This document shows positions 8,590 through 17,602 of a stretch of DNA of 64,000 nt, piece after piece (within the stretch, counting starts at the first letter, position 1; each line of letters begins with the position of its first letter). Made by a program: the position numbers and the translations under genes. Source of the DNA: Clostridia bacterium (GTDB lineage Bacteria; Bacillota; Clostridia; Christensenellales; Aristaeellaceae); the NCBI GenBank assembly GCA_017521565.1, contig JAFXCE010000144.1, forward strand, positions 36,800-100,799, in the 5' to 3' direction. The notes beneath the pieces were generated by a model. The model saw only the letters and a list, made by a program, of their open reading frames with translations. It had not been told where the DNA came from and made no database searches.

Positions 8590-9938
8590 CGGGAGCGGGC
8601 AGGATGGGAATCAGGGAAGGCTGGAAGAAGGAAAAAACCGACCGCAGGAATGGACTTGCGGCGGCGTTTGCGCTGCTGTTCGCGCTCTCTCTGGGGGCAA
8701 ATGCAGCGCTGAGCGCGGAAAAGCAGACGCTTAAGACCCGGCTGGCGATGGAACGTCAGCGGGATATGACAGATGTGGTTGCAGCGATGGCGGATATTGA
8801 GATCAATCTGCAGAAGCTGCTGATTGCCTCGGGCGCGAGCCAGAGCGTGACGCTGCTGGGCGAGACGGCGCTGCTGGCCCAGCATGTGGAAACGGGGCTC
8901 TCCCGGCTTCCGCTGAGCGCGCAGACGGCGGGCAGCGCGATGAAATTTGCCGGGCAGATGGGCGAATATGTGATGACGCTGGCGACGCAGGTGTCCGGCG
9001 GCGGCGCGCTCAGCGCGGATGATGAGCGGCAGATTGAGGGACTGCTTTCCGCCTGTCAGGGGCTTAATGCGCATCTGCTCAGCGTGGGGGAAAAGCTCTA
9101 CACCGAACCTATACCGGAGACGGACATTAATCAGGCGCAGGGTTGGCCGGATGAAGCGCTTTCCGGTGAGAGCGGCATACCGTATCCGTCGCTGATTTAC
9201 GACGGCCCGTTTTCCGACGGGCGGACGGACGGTCCGCCAAAGGGGCTGACCGGCGAGCGCATTACGCGCGAACAGGCACGGACATCGGCGGCGCGCTATG
9301 CTGGAACGACTGCGGACCAGGTAAAGGACGCAGCAGACAGCGGCGGGCAGTTTGAGGCCTTTGGCTTTCTTGCGGAGACGGCAGATGGGCGCATCAGCGT
9401 GCAGGTGACCGGGCAGGGCGGGCATTTGCTGTGGATGATGCCGGAGGAGGCGGCGTTTGAGGCGCGCATACCCGTGGAGGAATGCCTTCGCGTGGCGCAG
9501 ATTTACCTGGCGGATCAAGGATTCGGGGAGATGAAGCGCTGCTTTGTCCAGCAGTATGACGGTATGGTGGTGGCCAATTTTGCTGCGGTGCAGGACGGCG
9601 TTGTACTCTATCCGGATCAGGTGAAGGTACAGGTGAGCATGGCGACAGGGATAGTTGTCGGGGCAGAATGCTCGCAGTATCTGATGAACCACGAGAGAAG
9701 GCTGCACCTTTCGCCGAAGCTGACCGCAGAGCAGGCGCGGCAAATGGTTTCCAGCAGGCTTGACGTGCGCGGGGAACAGCTGTGCGTGATTCCAACGGAT
9801 GGAGGCGAGCGGCTTTGCTGGGAGTTTGACGGGGAGTTTTCGGGTGAACGCTATCTGGTCTATGTGGATGCCGCGTCGGGAATTGCAGCGGAGATTCTGC
9901 GCGTCACCAGGACACAGGATGGCGAGACGGCGATTTAA
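8586..9938 (+). CDS. ypeB: Germination protein YpeB
   Basis: Partner of SleB, required for its stability and placement at the spore inner membrane or cortex. The N-terminus has one membrane segment (about residues 22-42), then a helical region and C-terminal PepSY-like repeats (for example LTAEQARQMVSSRL followed by ERLCWEFDGEFSGERYLVYVD). At 450 residues it has the normal length. The start overlaps the sleB stop (ATGA). ATG 8604 is an alternative start. The adjacent pair sleB-ypeB is the usual arrangement in spore-formers. Confidence 0.9.
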   Translation: MTGAGRMGIREGWKKEKTDRRNGLAAAFALLFALSLGANAALSAEKQTLKTRLAMERQRDMTDVVAAMADIEINLQKLLIASGASQSVTLLGETALLAQHVETGLSRLPLSAQTAGSAMKFAGQMGEYVMTLATQVSGGGALSADDERQIEGLLSACQGLNAHLLSVGEKLYTEPIPETDINQAQGWPDEALSGESGIPYPSLIYDGPFSDGRTDGPPKGLTGERITREQARTSAARYAGTTADQVKDAADSGGQFEAFGFLAETADGRISVQVTGQGGHLLWMMPEEAAFEARIPVEECLRVAQIYLADQGFGEMKRCFVQQYDGMVVANFAAVQDGVVLYPDQVKVQVSMATGIVVGAECSQYLMNHERRLHLSPKLTAEQARQMVSSRLDVRGEQLCVIPTDGGERLCWEFDGEFSGERYLVYVDAASGIAAEILRVTRTQDGETAI

Positions 9939-9955
9939 GCGTATAGATGAAACGA

Positions 9956-9983
9956 GGGGAGATACGCATCGGCGTATCTCCCC
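9956..9983. terminator. Hairpin between convergent ypeB and Cys-rich gene
   Basis: GGGGAGATACGC (9956-9967) pairs perfectly with GCGTATCTCCCC (9972-9983) around a 4-base loop. There is no clear T-run on either strand, but the 12-bp stem sits between the two convergent stop codons, as expected of a shared terminator. Confidence 0.55.
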
Positions 9984-9999
9984 CTGCTTGTGGATGGGA

Positions 10000-10557
10000 T
10001 TACCAGACTTGCGAGCAGCCGTTGCTGCAGCCATTGCCGCAGCCGTTGCCACAGCCGCAGCGGCGGCGACGGCGGGTAATGCGCTTGCGGGCGACGAGCG
10101 TGATGACGGTCGGGATATTCGAGGATGTGATGGAGACGCATCCGCCGGAGATCGGACCGGTGAAGGTCACATCGTATTCAGGACAGCAGGATGTGATCAG
10201 GTCAATCTCATACTGACCGGGCGTGAGACCGGCGATGACCAGCGGCTCGTCGATTTCCGTGCAGCTGCCGGCGCGCAGGGTGAAGGTTTCGCCGCAGGGA
10301 TAGCTCGGGCCGGTGATGCGGATGGTCAGGCTGCGCGGGGTGCAGCTCTGATTGCCGCAGGGCTCCAGCAGGATGGCGTGAAGGACCAGCGTCGGGCCGT
10401 TGTCGGCATCATTGCCTGCACAGCAGAAATGCACCGGATTGCACAGCAGCGGATGACGCCACTGCGGGAAGGGACAGTAGGAGTGATGATGGCAGAGGTC
10501 TTTGCAGCAATGCGGCTGGAAGCAGCCGAAATGGTTCGTGATGGGATAACATGACAT
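10000..10557 (-). CDS. Cysteine-rich hypothetical protein, possible spore-surface protein
   Basis: A 185-residue protein with about 24 cysteines. The N-terminal 45 residues are Cys/His/Pro-rich, the middle (about 50-145) looks like a beta-sandwich (LTIRITGPSYPCGETFTL, LTPGQYEIDLITSCC), and the tail is Arg-rich and then CGCGNGCGNGCSNGC. GGAGG lies about nine bases before the ATG, which makes this strand the coding one over the overlapping plus-strand frame. Neighbouring germination genes and the Cys content suggest a spore-coat role, but that is inference. No named family is recognised. Confidence 0.6.
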   Translation of the reverse strand: MSCYPITNHFGCFQPHCCKDLCHHHSYCPFPQWRHPLLCNPVHFCCAGNDADNGPTLVLHAILLEPCGNQSCTPRSLTIRITGPSYPCGETFTLRAGSCTEIDEPLVIAGLTPGQYEIDLITSCCPEYDVTFTGPISGGCVSITSSNIPTVITLVARKRITRRRRRCGCGNGCGNGCSNGCSQVW

Positions 10558-10698
10558 GATGTCACACCTCCGCAGAGTCTATGGGAAACGAAGCGCATGC
10601 TTCGTGAAGCTTCAGGTGGAGCTTGCAGGGTGAGGCTCCACTACACGTTATGCGCCGGGTGTATGGCGCGTGAAGCGCGGAAAGGCGGACAAAACGAT

Positions 10699-10727
10699 TT
10701 GCAAATCCTTACAGAGCGCGCTATAAT
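10699..10727 (+). promoter_or_regulatory. Promoter of the flippase operon
   Basis: TTGCAA (10699-10704), a 17-base spacer and TATAAT (10722-10727) lie 45 bases ahead of the flippase start. The rest of 10558-10698 holds short GC-rich inverted repeats and no convincing gene. Confidence 0.7.
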
Positions 10728-10772
10728 ATATACTGTATACTCAGGTTCATATGTGGATGAAGGAGATGCGCT

Positions 10773-12068
10773 ATGCGGATCAGAAGCATCGTCCGGCGCG
10801 TGACGGACAACGATTACGTCTATACGATTTTTACCAAGATTATGGCGGTAGTCATCGGCCTGATTGCATCAAGCTATTCCAACCGTTTTCTCGGTCCGGA
10901 GCTCAAGGGTGAACTCGGTCAGATTTCCTCCATGATCTCCATTGTGGCGGTTACGGCAAACTTTGGCCTGTATCAGCCATATCCTTACTACAAGCGTCAG
11001 GGTGAGCCGGATGTGCTCGATAAATTCCTGCGCATTTTCCTGCTGCAGTTCATCGTCTATACGGTAATCGGCATTGTTGGCGCGACGGTACTGGACTCCT
11101 TTGCGCTGACAGCGGTCTGCCTGATCGCGCCGATTCAGGTGCTGGCTAATCAGCTGAGCTTCATGATCATGGTGGAGGACGTGAAGTTCAAAAACAAGAT
11201 ATTCTTCACTGCGCGCATCACCAATACGCTGATCACGATCCTTGCGTTCTACACCATGAACCGCACGATCATGGTCTCTTTGGCGCTGGTTGTCGTGGGC
11301 GATCTGATCACGGTGATCATGGCGCTGCGCCGCATGAAGCGCATGCCCAATCCGCTGAAGGCGGATCTGCGCTTTGCAGCGAAGATCGTGCCGTTTGGCA
11401 TCGTGTCGATGATCACCACGCTGATGGTCACGCTCAATTACCGCATTGATACGCTGATGATGGGCTATATGTTCGGAATTCCCGACGTGGAGATCGGCTA
11501 TTACACGCTTGGCGTATCGCTGTCGGAATATGGCTGGCTGATTCCGGACGCCTTCCGTGAGGTGCTTTTCTCGCGCACGGCGAAGGATGACGCCGTCGGC
11601 GAGGTGACCATGAGCATGAAGGTCAACCTCTACCTGACGATGATGATGATTCTCGGCATTCTGCTGCTGGGCAAGCCGGTGATCTGGCTGCTCGCCGGCG
11701 CGGAATACCTGCCGGCATATCCGGTGACGGTCCTGCTGATTGCGGGAATCATTCCGATGAGTTATTTCAAGATCATTGGCACGCTGCTGCTGGCACAGGG
11801 AAAAAAGTATACCTATCTGGGCATGCTGACGCTCTCAGTCGTTGCGAATATCATTTGCAACATGTTTACCATCCCGCTTTGGGGCAAGATGGGTGCGGCG
11901 GCGGCGTCGGTGGTGTCCTATACCGTGGCCGGCGGCTGTTTCCTGGCGTATTATCTGCATAGCTATGACATTCCCGTGCGCGATGTGTTCCTCTTTAAGC
12001 CAGAGGAGATCGCGCGGCTCAAGGGCATGATCGGCAAAGTGAAGAGAAAGCTTGGCGCAAAGGCGTAA
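10773..12068 (+). CDS. Polysaccharide flippase, Wzx/MATE-like (oligosaccharide flippase family)
   Basis: A 431-residue membrane protein with about 12 hydrophobic helices, starting with a Tyr/Lys-rich entry and the family-typical SSYSNRFLGPELKGELGQISS. Members flip lipid-linked saccharide units across the membrane during capsule or cell-surface polysaccharide synthesis. GAAGGAG precedes the ATG. There are no glycosyltransferase neighbours here; the next genes are an AAA ATPase and an ABC-F protein, so its substrate is unknown. Confidence 0.82.
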   Translation: MRIRSIVRRVTDNDYVYTIFTKIMAVVIGLIASSYSNRFLGPELKGELGQISSMISIVAVTANFGLYQPYPYYKRQGEPDVLDKFLRIFLLQFIVYTVIGIVGATVLDSFALTAVCLIAPIQVLANQLSFMIMVEDVKFKNKIFFTARITNTLITILAFYTMNRTIMVSLALVVVGDLITVIMALRRMKRMPNPLKADLRFAAKIVPFGIVSMITTLMVTLNYRIDTLMMGYMFGIPDVEIGYYTLGVSLSEYGWLIPDAFREVLFSRTAKDDAVGEVTMSMKVNLYLTMMMILGILLLGKPVIWLLAGAEYLPAYPVTVLLIAGIIPMSYFKIIGTLLLAQGKKYTYLGMLTLSVVANIICNMFTIPLWGKMGAAAASVVSYTVAGGCFLAYYLHSYDIPVRDVFLFKPEEIARLKGMIGKVKRKLGAKA

Positions 12069-12079
12069 AGGAGTATAGC

Positions 12080-13591
12080 ATGAGCGAACAGATGAAGAAG
12101 GGCAAAGAGGCATATACGCAGATGGAGAACGCCTGCAACCTGCTTGTGGCAAGCGGGAACTGGCAGCGCGTCGGCGCCAGCGATATCAAGCTTTTTCTGG
12201 ATATGTACACACAGTCGCTGCTGCTGCGGATGGCGCAGGCGAACGGCTCCGTCTCTGCGCAGATGCTGCGCTTTATTGCGGAAGTTCCTGCGCGCGATGT
12301 GCTTTCCATTGGCAGGGCGAGCGGCGAGGGCGCGCTGAATATCGGGCATAAGAACCGTTCCTTTGCAGAGGGAACGCCGCTGCTGCTTCGCTGCTGCGCC
12401 GCGATGGATGATAAGGACGGGACGGCAAGCGCGCAGCAGTTTGTCGCCGGCGTGTCGCAGCTGCTCTACAGCGCTGCCGATGTGGACGGCGGTATGACCG
12501 GCAGGCAGCTGAACTTTATCACGACCTATCTGGGCAGCCTGCGCACATTCCTGCTCACGCGCGCGGCGGGCCGCCATGTTTCCGGCGCGCAGCAGATGCA
12601 CATCCGTGAAGAAGCCCCGGGCGAAAAGCAAGGCGGGGCGGATACGGGCAAAACCGCACCTGCTGCGAAGAGCGGCGAACAGAAGCCGGACAAGCAGGAA
12701 GAGCCGGAGGAGACGCTTGAGGAGCTGATGGCAGAGCTTGACAGCCTGATCGGTCTTGACGGCGTGAAGCATGAGGTGCGCTCGCTGATCAACCTGATCA
12801 AGGTCCGCGCCATGCGCAAGGAGCATGGGCTCAAGGTCATGGACATGAGCTTCCACATGGTCTTTACCGGCAACCCGGGCACGGGCAAGACGACCGTTGC
12901 GCGCCTTGTGGCGAAGATTTACAAGCGGCTCGGCTTTCTGAGCAAGGGCCAGCTGATCGAGACGGATCGCAGCGGTCTGGTTGCGGGCTATGTCGGCCAG
13001 ACGGCGGGCAAGGTGACAGAGGTGGTTACCAGCGCGCTGGGCGGCATTCTCTTTATCGATGAGGCCTATGCGCTGGCGCGCAAGGGCATGGACAATGACT
13101 TCGGGCGCGAGGCGATTGACACGCTGGTCAAGCTCATGGAGGACAACCGGGACGACCTTGTTGTGATCGTTGCCGGATATACGGACGAGATGCATGACTT
13201 CCTGACCAGCAATCCGGGCCTGATTTCCCGCTTTAATAAGTATATCGATTTCCCGGATTACACGGACGACGAGCTGATGGATATCCTTGCGATGAACGCG
13301 AAGAAGCAAGGCTATGCTGTTTCGGATGCGGCAAACGGCGTTGTCCGCGCGATGCTCGAGGCGATGACGGTGGGCGACCGGCTCGACTTCGGCAATGCGC
13401 GCGGCATGCGCAATACGCTTGAAAAGCTCGTACAGGCTCAGGCTAATCGTCTGGCCAGCCTCACAGGCGAGATCACAAAGGACATGCTTTGCGAGATCAC
13501 GGAGGACGACGCCAAGGCCGCGCTGTATACCGAAGAGGCGCTTCAGGCGATGGAGAACGAAGCGCAGGAACTGAAAGAAGAAAAGGAATAA
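12080..13591 (+). CDS. AAA family ATPase, CbbX/SpoVK type
   Basis: A helical N-terminal region (about residues 1-160) resembling TerB-type domains is followed by a charged linker (about 170-215) and one AAA+ module. Walker A is GNPGTGKT (about 264-271), Walker B is GGILFIDEAYAL, sensor 1 is VVIVAGYTDEM, and an arginine finger lies in NPGLISRFNKY. CbbX/SpoVK ATPases remodel partner proteins; SpoVK is required late in sporulation, but many paralogs do other jobs. It lies 11 bases after the flippase and six before the ABC-F gene, so the three are likely co-transcribed. Confidence 0.85.
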   Translation: MSEQMKKGKEAYTQMENACNLLVASGNWQRVGASDIKLFLDMYTQSLLLRMAQANGSVSAQMLRFIAEVPARDVLSIGRASGEGALNIGHKNRSFAEGTPLLLRCCAAMDDKDGTASAQQFVAGVSQLLYSAADVDGGMTGRQLNFITTYLGSLRTFLLTRAAGRHVSGAQQMHIREEAPGEKQGGADTGKTAPAAKSGEQKPDKQEEPEETLEELMAELDSLIGLDGVKHEVRSLINLIKVRAMRKEHGLKVMDMSFHMVFTGNPGTGKTTVARLVAKIYKRLGFLSKGQLIETDRSGLVAGYVGQTAGKVTEVVTSALGGILFIDEAYALARKGMDNDFGREAIDTLVKLMEDNRDDLVVIVAGYTDEMHDFLTSNPGLISRFNKYIDFPDYTDDELMDILAMNAKKQGYAVSDAANGVVRAMLEAMTVGDRLDFGNARGMRNTLEKLVQAQANRLASLTGEITKDMLCEITEDDAKAALYTEEALQAMENEAQELKEEKE

Positions 13592-13597
13592 CCCGAT

Positions 13598-15397
13598 ATG
13601 GCTGCCATTCTCTCTGCGGAACACATCAAAAAGAGCTATACGCTCAAAAAACTGATCACCGACGCGACGCTCTATATTTCCGAGCATGACAGGATCGGTG
13701 TTGTAGGCGTGAACGGAACCGGCAAGTCCACACTGCTCAAAATTCTCTGCGGCATGGAGGAACCCGACGAGGGCATCGTCATGCGCAGAAACGGCCTGCG
13801 CGTCAGCTTCCTGCCGCAGATGCCCCAGTACGATGCGCAGCGCACGAGCGTGGAGCAGGTGCTCTTTGATGCGCCGAAGGACGTTGGCGCGCCGGATGAA
13901 TACGAGGCGAAGGCGCTGCTGACGCAGCTGGGCATCACGGATTTTGAAAGCGATGTACGCACGTTCTCCGGCGGGCAAAAAAAGCGCGTGGCGCTGGCCG
14001 CGGCGTTGATTCGCCCGGTGGATCTGCTGCTGCTGGACGAACCCACTAACCACATCGACGCGCAGATGATCGCATGGCTGGAAAACCGGCTGGCGGGCTA
14101 TCGAGGCGCACTGATGATGGTCACGCACGATCGCTATTTCCTCGACCGTGTCTGCAACCGCATCGCAGAGCTGGATCTGGGCGGGCTGTATATGCACGAT
14201 GGCAATTTCTCTTACTACCTTGAGCAGAAGGCTGCCAGACTGGATATGGAAAACGCGGCTGCACGCAAGCGCAGCTCGATCCTCCGGCGAGAACTGGAGT
14301 GGATCCGCCGCGGCGCGCAGGCGCGCAGCACCAAGCAAAAGGCGCGCATCCAGCGGTTTGAGGAGATGAGCGCGATCAAGGGGCCGCAGGCGGAAAGCAA
14401 GCTCGCGCTGACCTCCACCAGCGCGCGGCTTGGCAGGCGCATCGTCGAATGCGAAGGTGTATGCAAGGCAATGGGCGGGCGGCAGCTCGTCAGGAACTTC
14501 ACCTATACGATCCTGCGCGACGAGCGTATGGCGATTGTCGGCGCGAATGGCAGCGGCAAGACGACTATGCTGCGCATGCTCGCGGGCGAGCTTGAACCGG
14601 ACAGCGGCAGCGTAGTGCTGGGCGATACGGTCAAGGTGGGCTTTTTCAAGCAGGAGTTTCCTCGCGTGGATGAAAGCATGCGCCTGATCGACTTCATGAA
14701 GGACATCGCGGAATATGTTTATACGCCCGAGGGACGCTTTTCTGCCAGCCAGATGCTCGAGCAGTTCCTCTTTCCGCCGGATGTGCAGCTCACGCCGGTC
14801 AATCGGCTATCCGGCGGCGAAAAACGCAGGCTTTATCTGGCCAGCGTGCTGATGGCCTCTCCGAACGTGCTGCTGCTGGATGAGCCGACAAACGATCTGG
14901 ACATTGCAACGCTGGAGATTCTGGAGGATTATCTTTCTTCCTTTGCCGGCGCTGTTGTCGTTGTGTCGCATGACCGATCCTTCCTTGATCGCGTGGCAGG
15001 CAGACTGTTTGCCTTCGAGGATGGCGCACAGCTTGTGCAGTATGTCTGCCCGTTTTCGGATTATCTGGATCATGTGGCCGCGCAGCAGGAGTTGGCCGCG
15101 AAGGCGCAGAAGCAGGAATCCGCTGCGCCGGCGCAGCGCAGGGAGAAGCAGCGTGAACTGCGCATGAGCTTTAAAGAGCAGCGCGATTATGAGACGATTG
15201 ACGCGCGCATCGAAGCGCTCAACGAGAAGATTGAGAGTATCGACGCGGACATCGCAAGGAATGCGAGTGATTTTGTGAAGCTGACTGAGCTGGCTGCGCT
15301 CAAGGAAAAGACCGAGCAGGAGCTTGCCGAGGCGGAGGAGCGCTGGCTTTATCTGACTGATCTGGCAGAGCGCATCGAGGCGCAGAAAAAGGCATAA
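13598..15397 (+). CDS. ABC-F family ATP-binding protein (Uup/YdiF-like)
   Basis: A soluble protein with two ABC domains and no membrane domain. The first Walker A is GVNGTGKST (residues 37-45) with signature SGGQKKR; the second is GANGSGKTT (about 313-321) with signature SGGEKRR. A linker rich in Arg and Lys joins the domains, and a C-terminal coiled coil (about 510-599) follows. ABC-F proteins act on the ribosome in translation or antibiotic protection. The C-terminal coiled coil favours a Uup/YdiF-type housekeeping role. At 599 residues it has the usual length. Confidence 0.88.
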   Translation: MAAILSAEHIKKSYTLKKLITDATLYISEHDRIGVVGVNGTGKSTLLKILCGMEEPDEGIVMRRNGLRVSFLPQMPQYDAQRTSVEQVLFDAPKDVGAPDEYEAKALLTQLGITDFESDVRTFSGGQKKRVALAAALIRPVDLLLLDEPTNHIDAQMIAWLENRLAGYRGALMMVTHDRYFLDRVCNRIAELDLGGLYMHDGNFSYYLEQKAARLDMENAAARKRSSILRRELEWIRRGAQARSTKQKARIQRFEEMSAIKGPQAESKLALTSTSARLGRRIVECEGVCKAMGGRQLVRNFTYTILRDERMAIVGANGSGKTTMLRMLAGELEPDSGSVVLGDTVKVGFFKQEFPRVDESMRLIDFMKDIAEYVYTPEGRFSASQMLEQFLFPPDVQLTPVNRLSGGEKRRLYLASVLMASPNVLLLDEPTNDLDIATLEILEDYLSSFAGAVVVVSHDRSFLDRVAGRLFAFEDGAQLVQYVCPFSDYLDHVAAQQELAAKAQKQESAAPAQRREKQRELRMSFKEQRDYETIDARIEALNEKIESIDADIARNASDFVKLTELAALKEKTEQELAEAEERWLYLTDLAERIEAQKKA

Positions 15398-15412
15398 TAA
15401 AGCGCAGGGTTG

Positions 15413-15455
15413 AACGCGCATCCGTTTTCCCGGAGGGTATAAACGGATGCGCGTT
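15413..15455 (+). terminator. Long hairpin after the ABC-F gene
   Basis: AACGCGCATCCGTTT (15413-15427) pairs perfectly over 15 bp with 15441-15455 around a 13-base loop. No strong T-run follows, so it may be a weak or factor-assisted terminator. Confidence 0.5.
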
Positions 15456-15503
15456 TGCATATCCTTTCTATTGTTCGAGTGCATGGATAGGAGGATATGT
15501 GAT

Positions 15504-16163
15504 ATGCGTGCAAACAAAAAAGCAATGCTTGCTGCGGGGCTGCTGATGGGCGCAGCCGTGCTGACAGGCTGCACGGCGGATACAAAACAGGCTTCAACGC
15601 CGACGCCGCAGGCAGCGCAGCAGGCGACAGCCCAACCTGAGACAGCTAAGCCTGAGACAGCCAAGCCGCAGACAACCGCCGGCGCACAGGCTTCTCCCGC
15701 GACAGATGGAGAAGCCGGAGACGAGGAAACCTCCGCGCCGCTATCCCTGACCGTTGACGAAAAGAAAGCGGAAGCAGGCGCGATTACCGAGGGCGACATG
15801 GTGATGCTGCCGCTTATTGAGACGGGCGAGCTGCTTGGATGGAAGCCGGGCGGCGAGGAAACCGGCGATGAGACACAGACCCGGCGCGTGATCACGCTTG
15901 AAAAAGACGAAAGCCGCATCACTGTTTCCTGGACAGTCAGCGACAATACGGTAAAGGGCATTACGTGGCAGAAGGATGGGTTGCTCATTCCTGTGGATAC
16001 GAAGATCACGACACAGGCGGGCAGCGTGTATGTGCCGTCTGCGTTCTTTGAAGAAGCGATGGATGTACGGGTTGTCCGGACGGAAAAAAGCGTCTCCGTA
16101 AAGCCGCCAGAACCCAAGGATACCCCCGAAACACAGCCGCAGGAGGCTGGTGAAAACGGCTAA
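15504..16163 (+). CDS. Lipoprotein with copper-amine-oxidase-N-like domain
   Basis: A lipobox, VLTGC, ends the signal peptide, so the mature protein is lipid-anchored outside the membrane. A Thr/Ala/Pro/Glu-rich linker (about residues 28-75) leads to a domain with the layout of the copper amine oxidase N-terminal stalk (PF07833): VMLPLIETGELLGW, then strands and VYVPSAFFEEAM. These stalks occur on many clostridial surface proteins and carry no enzyme activity. GGAGG at 15490-15494 selects ATG 15504 over the longer frame from 15447. Its function is unknown. Confidence 0.7.
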   Translation: MRANKKAMLAAGLLMGAAVLTGCTADTKQASTPTPQAAQQATAQPETAKPETAKPQTTAGAQASPATDGEAGDEETSAPLSLTVDEKKAEAGAITEGDMVMLPLIETGELLGWKPGGEETGDETQTRRVITLEKDESRITVSWTVSDNTVKGITWQKDGLLIPVDTKITTQAGSVYVPSAFFEEAMDVRVVRTEKSVSVKPPEPKDTPETQPQEAGENG

Positions 16164-16170
16164 AAAACCG

Positions 16171-16199
16171 TTGACAGCCTCAGATGATACTGCTATAAT
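16171..16199 (+). promoter_or_regulatory. Consensus promoter of the 6S RNA gene
   Basis: Perfect TTGACA (16171-16176), a 17-base spacer and perfect TATAAT (16194-16199). It begins just after the lipoprotein stop codon, and no good coding frame follows, which points to a strongly transcribed RNA gene. Confidence 0.85.
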
Positions 16200-16203
16200 A
16201 ATC

Positions 16204-16461
16204 CCAGAAGCCAGCGGAAAACCCGCTGGGTCAGATGTCCTGGGGTGTGCGCCAGTCGTCTGTATTTTCTCCTACATATACATAACAGGAGCCCGGATGT
16301 TGATTCGCGGATGTCATGCCCCCGTCTTAGTACGCCAGGGGACGGCAGAAGCGCGTCACAGGGCGCCGACCTACCGCGAGCGGTGGGTGAAAAACGACGG
16401 CAGCGGCACTTTGGGATTCTTTGGCGATCAGCGCAGTCCGAGACATTCGGGCTGCGTTTTT
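16204..16461 (+). ncRNA. ssrS: Probable 6S RNA
   Basis: A non-coding transcript of about 230-255 bases between a consensus promoter and an intrinsic terminator. The 5' end (CCCAGAAG) can pair with the 3' CUUUGGG (16410-16415 region), forming a closing stem. Internal features resemble Firmicute 6S RNA: a GUGUGCGCCAGUC 5' strand, GGAGCCCGGAUGUU, CCCCCGUCUUAGUACGCCAGGGGACGG, and a stable ACCUACCGC-GA-GCGGUGGGU hairpin (about 16370-16389) in the 3' strand. 6S RNA mimics an open promoter and sequesters the housekeeping RNA polymerase. The call rests on recalled similarity and layout, not a covariance search. Confidence 0.72.
16432..16461 (+). terminator. Intrinsic terminator of the 6S RNA gene
   Basis: CGCAGTCCGA (16432-16441) pairs with TCGGGCTGCG (16447-16456, one G-T pair), with loop GACAT, followed by TTTTT. 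Confidence 0.85.
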
Positions 16462-16488
16462 GTATGGATGACAGATTTCGTGGGGATT

Positions 16489-16514
16489 AAAAAAGCTCTC
16501 CCCAAAGGGAGAGC
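16489..16514 (-). terminator. Intrinsic terminator of the ApbE gene
   Basis: On the minus strand, GCTCTCCC-TTTG-GGGAGAGC (16514-16495) is followed by TTTTTT (16494-16489), immediately after the ApbE stop codon. Confidence 0.9.
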
Positions 16515-16528
16515 CGGAAAGCATTTCA

Positions 16529-17602
16529 TCAATAGTTTACCGCGCCGTAGGACTTGGCGATGTTCATCGCGCCGTTGGTCAGCTTCTTGCGGCCGTCAGT
16601 GAAGATCCACATGGCCTCCACGCCGTCAAGCGAATCAACCAGCGCGCGGGACTCTTCGTACGGCATCAGATAAGCTGCGGTGGAGAGCATGTCCGCCAGA
16701 CCGGAATCCTCGGTGATGATGGAGACGGAACGGAACTCCGTGGCCGGCATCAGCGTGTCCGGATCGATCAGGTGATGATAGTTCTGACCGTCCACTGTAT
16801 AAAAGCGCTGATAATCGCCGGAGGTCACGACGGACGTGTTGGAGATAAACAGCGTTTCAACGATGTCGCTCAGGCCGAGCACCGCACCGTCCGGATCCTG
16901 AATGCCCACGCCCCAGCCCTTGCGGCCGTCCATCGGGGGATTGCCAAGGCGGACGTTTCCGCCTGCGCTGATGATGAAGGAGTTCATCTCGCTGTCAAGC
17001 AGCATCTGAGCAATCAGCTCGGTGGCATAGCCCTTGGCAGCGGCGCCGACGTCGAGCTTGAGCAGGGGATCGGCAAAGAAGACAGTCCTGTTCTCCTCGT
17101 CGAGGATGAGATTGTTGATGTCGATGTGTTCTGCAGCTGCCTCAAGCGCTTCCATCGGAGGGAGCTTGGCGTTAAGCGGGTCATCAAGACCTGCCTCGCG
17201 GTATTCATGCCAGATGGAGAGCACCGCGCCCATGGCGATGTTCGTTTGCTGCTGGCAGAGCGCGTAGTTGTCCTTGCAGAGCTTGAACAGGTTGAAGAGC
17301 GTCTCCTCGACGGCGACGGGTTCCTGCGCGGCTCTCTGGTTGAGGCTGTGGATGTTGATGATCCCCTCGTCCTCATAGCTGTTGTAGGTATCAAAGAGCT
17401 TGTGCATGTGGATGTACTGATTATGCACTTCGGCGGACCATTTGTCATAGGTTTCCTGATCAGGAGCAAAGCCGATAAGCTGGATGACGGTATCAAAGGT
17501 ATCCATAAAGACCGAGCTGTACCGGGTCATTTCTGCATGACCGGGAAGGGCCAGGGCGATTACCAGCACGACAAGCAGCAGCGCTGCAGCCAGTTTTTTC
17601 AT
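16529..17602 (-). CDS. FAD:protein FMN transferase, ApbE family
   Basis: An exported flavinyltransferase that attaches FMN from FAD to a Thr/Ser of partner proteins such as NqrC/RnfG. A signal peptide (MKKLAAALLLVVLVIALALPGHA) directs export. ApbE motifs are visible: DVGAAAKGYATELI, FIISAGGNVRLGN, HHLIDPDTLMPA and MLSTAAYLM, the last near the Mg-binding site. GGAGG stands 11 bases ahead of ATG 17602; ATG 17620 overlaps that site and would add six residues. Rnf/NusG-II-type genes lie 7 kb away, not adjacent. Confidence 0.88.
   Translation of the reverse strand: MKKLAAALLLVVLVIALALPGHAEMTRYSSVFMDTFDTVIQLIGFAPDQETYDKWSAEVHNQYIHMHKLFDTYNSYEDEGIINIHSLNQRAAQEPVAVEETLFNLFKLCKDNYALCQQQTNIAMGAVLSIWHEYREAGLDDPLNAKLPPMEALEAAAEHIDINNLILDEENRTVFFADPLLKLDVGAAAKGYATELIAQMLLDSEMNSFIISAGGNVRLGNPPMDGRKGWGVGIQDPDGAVLGLSDIVETLFISNTSVVTSGDYQRFYTVDGQNYHHLIDPDTLMPATEFRSVSIITEDSGLADMLSTAAYLMPYEESRALVDSLDGVEAMWIFTDGRKKLTNGAMNIAKSYGAVNY

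Noticed and set aside
9799..10554. 251-residue plus-strand frame overlapping the end of ypeB and the Cys-rich gene
   Set aside because: No ribosome site, Ala/Arg low-complexity product; the minus strand has GGAGG, a proper start and a structured Cys-rich protein.
11963..14338. Long minus-strand open frame opposite the AAA ATPase and ABC-F genes
   Set aside because: Same pattern of antisense shadow; the plus strand has complete motif sets.
16150..16602. 150-residue ORF over the 6S RNA region
   Set aside because: It overlaps a consensus promoter, RNA-like stems and two terminators, and has no protein features.
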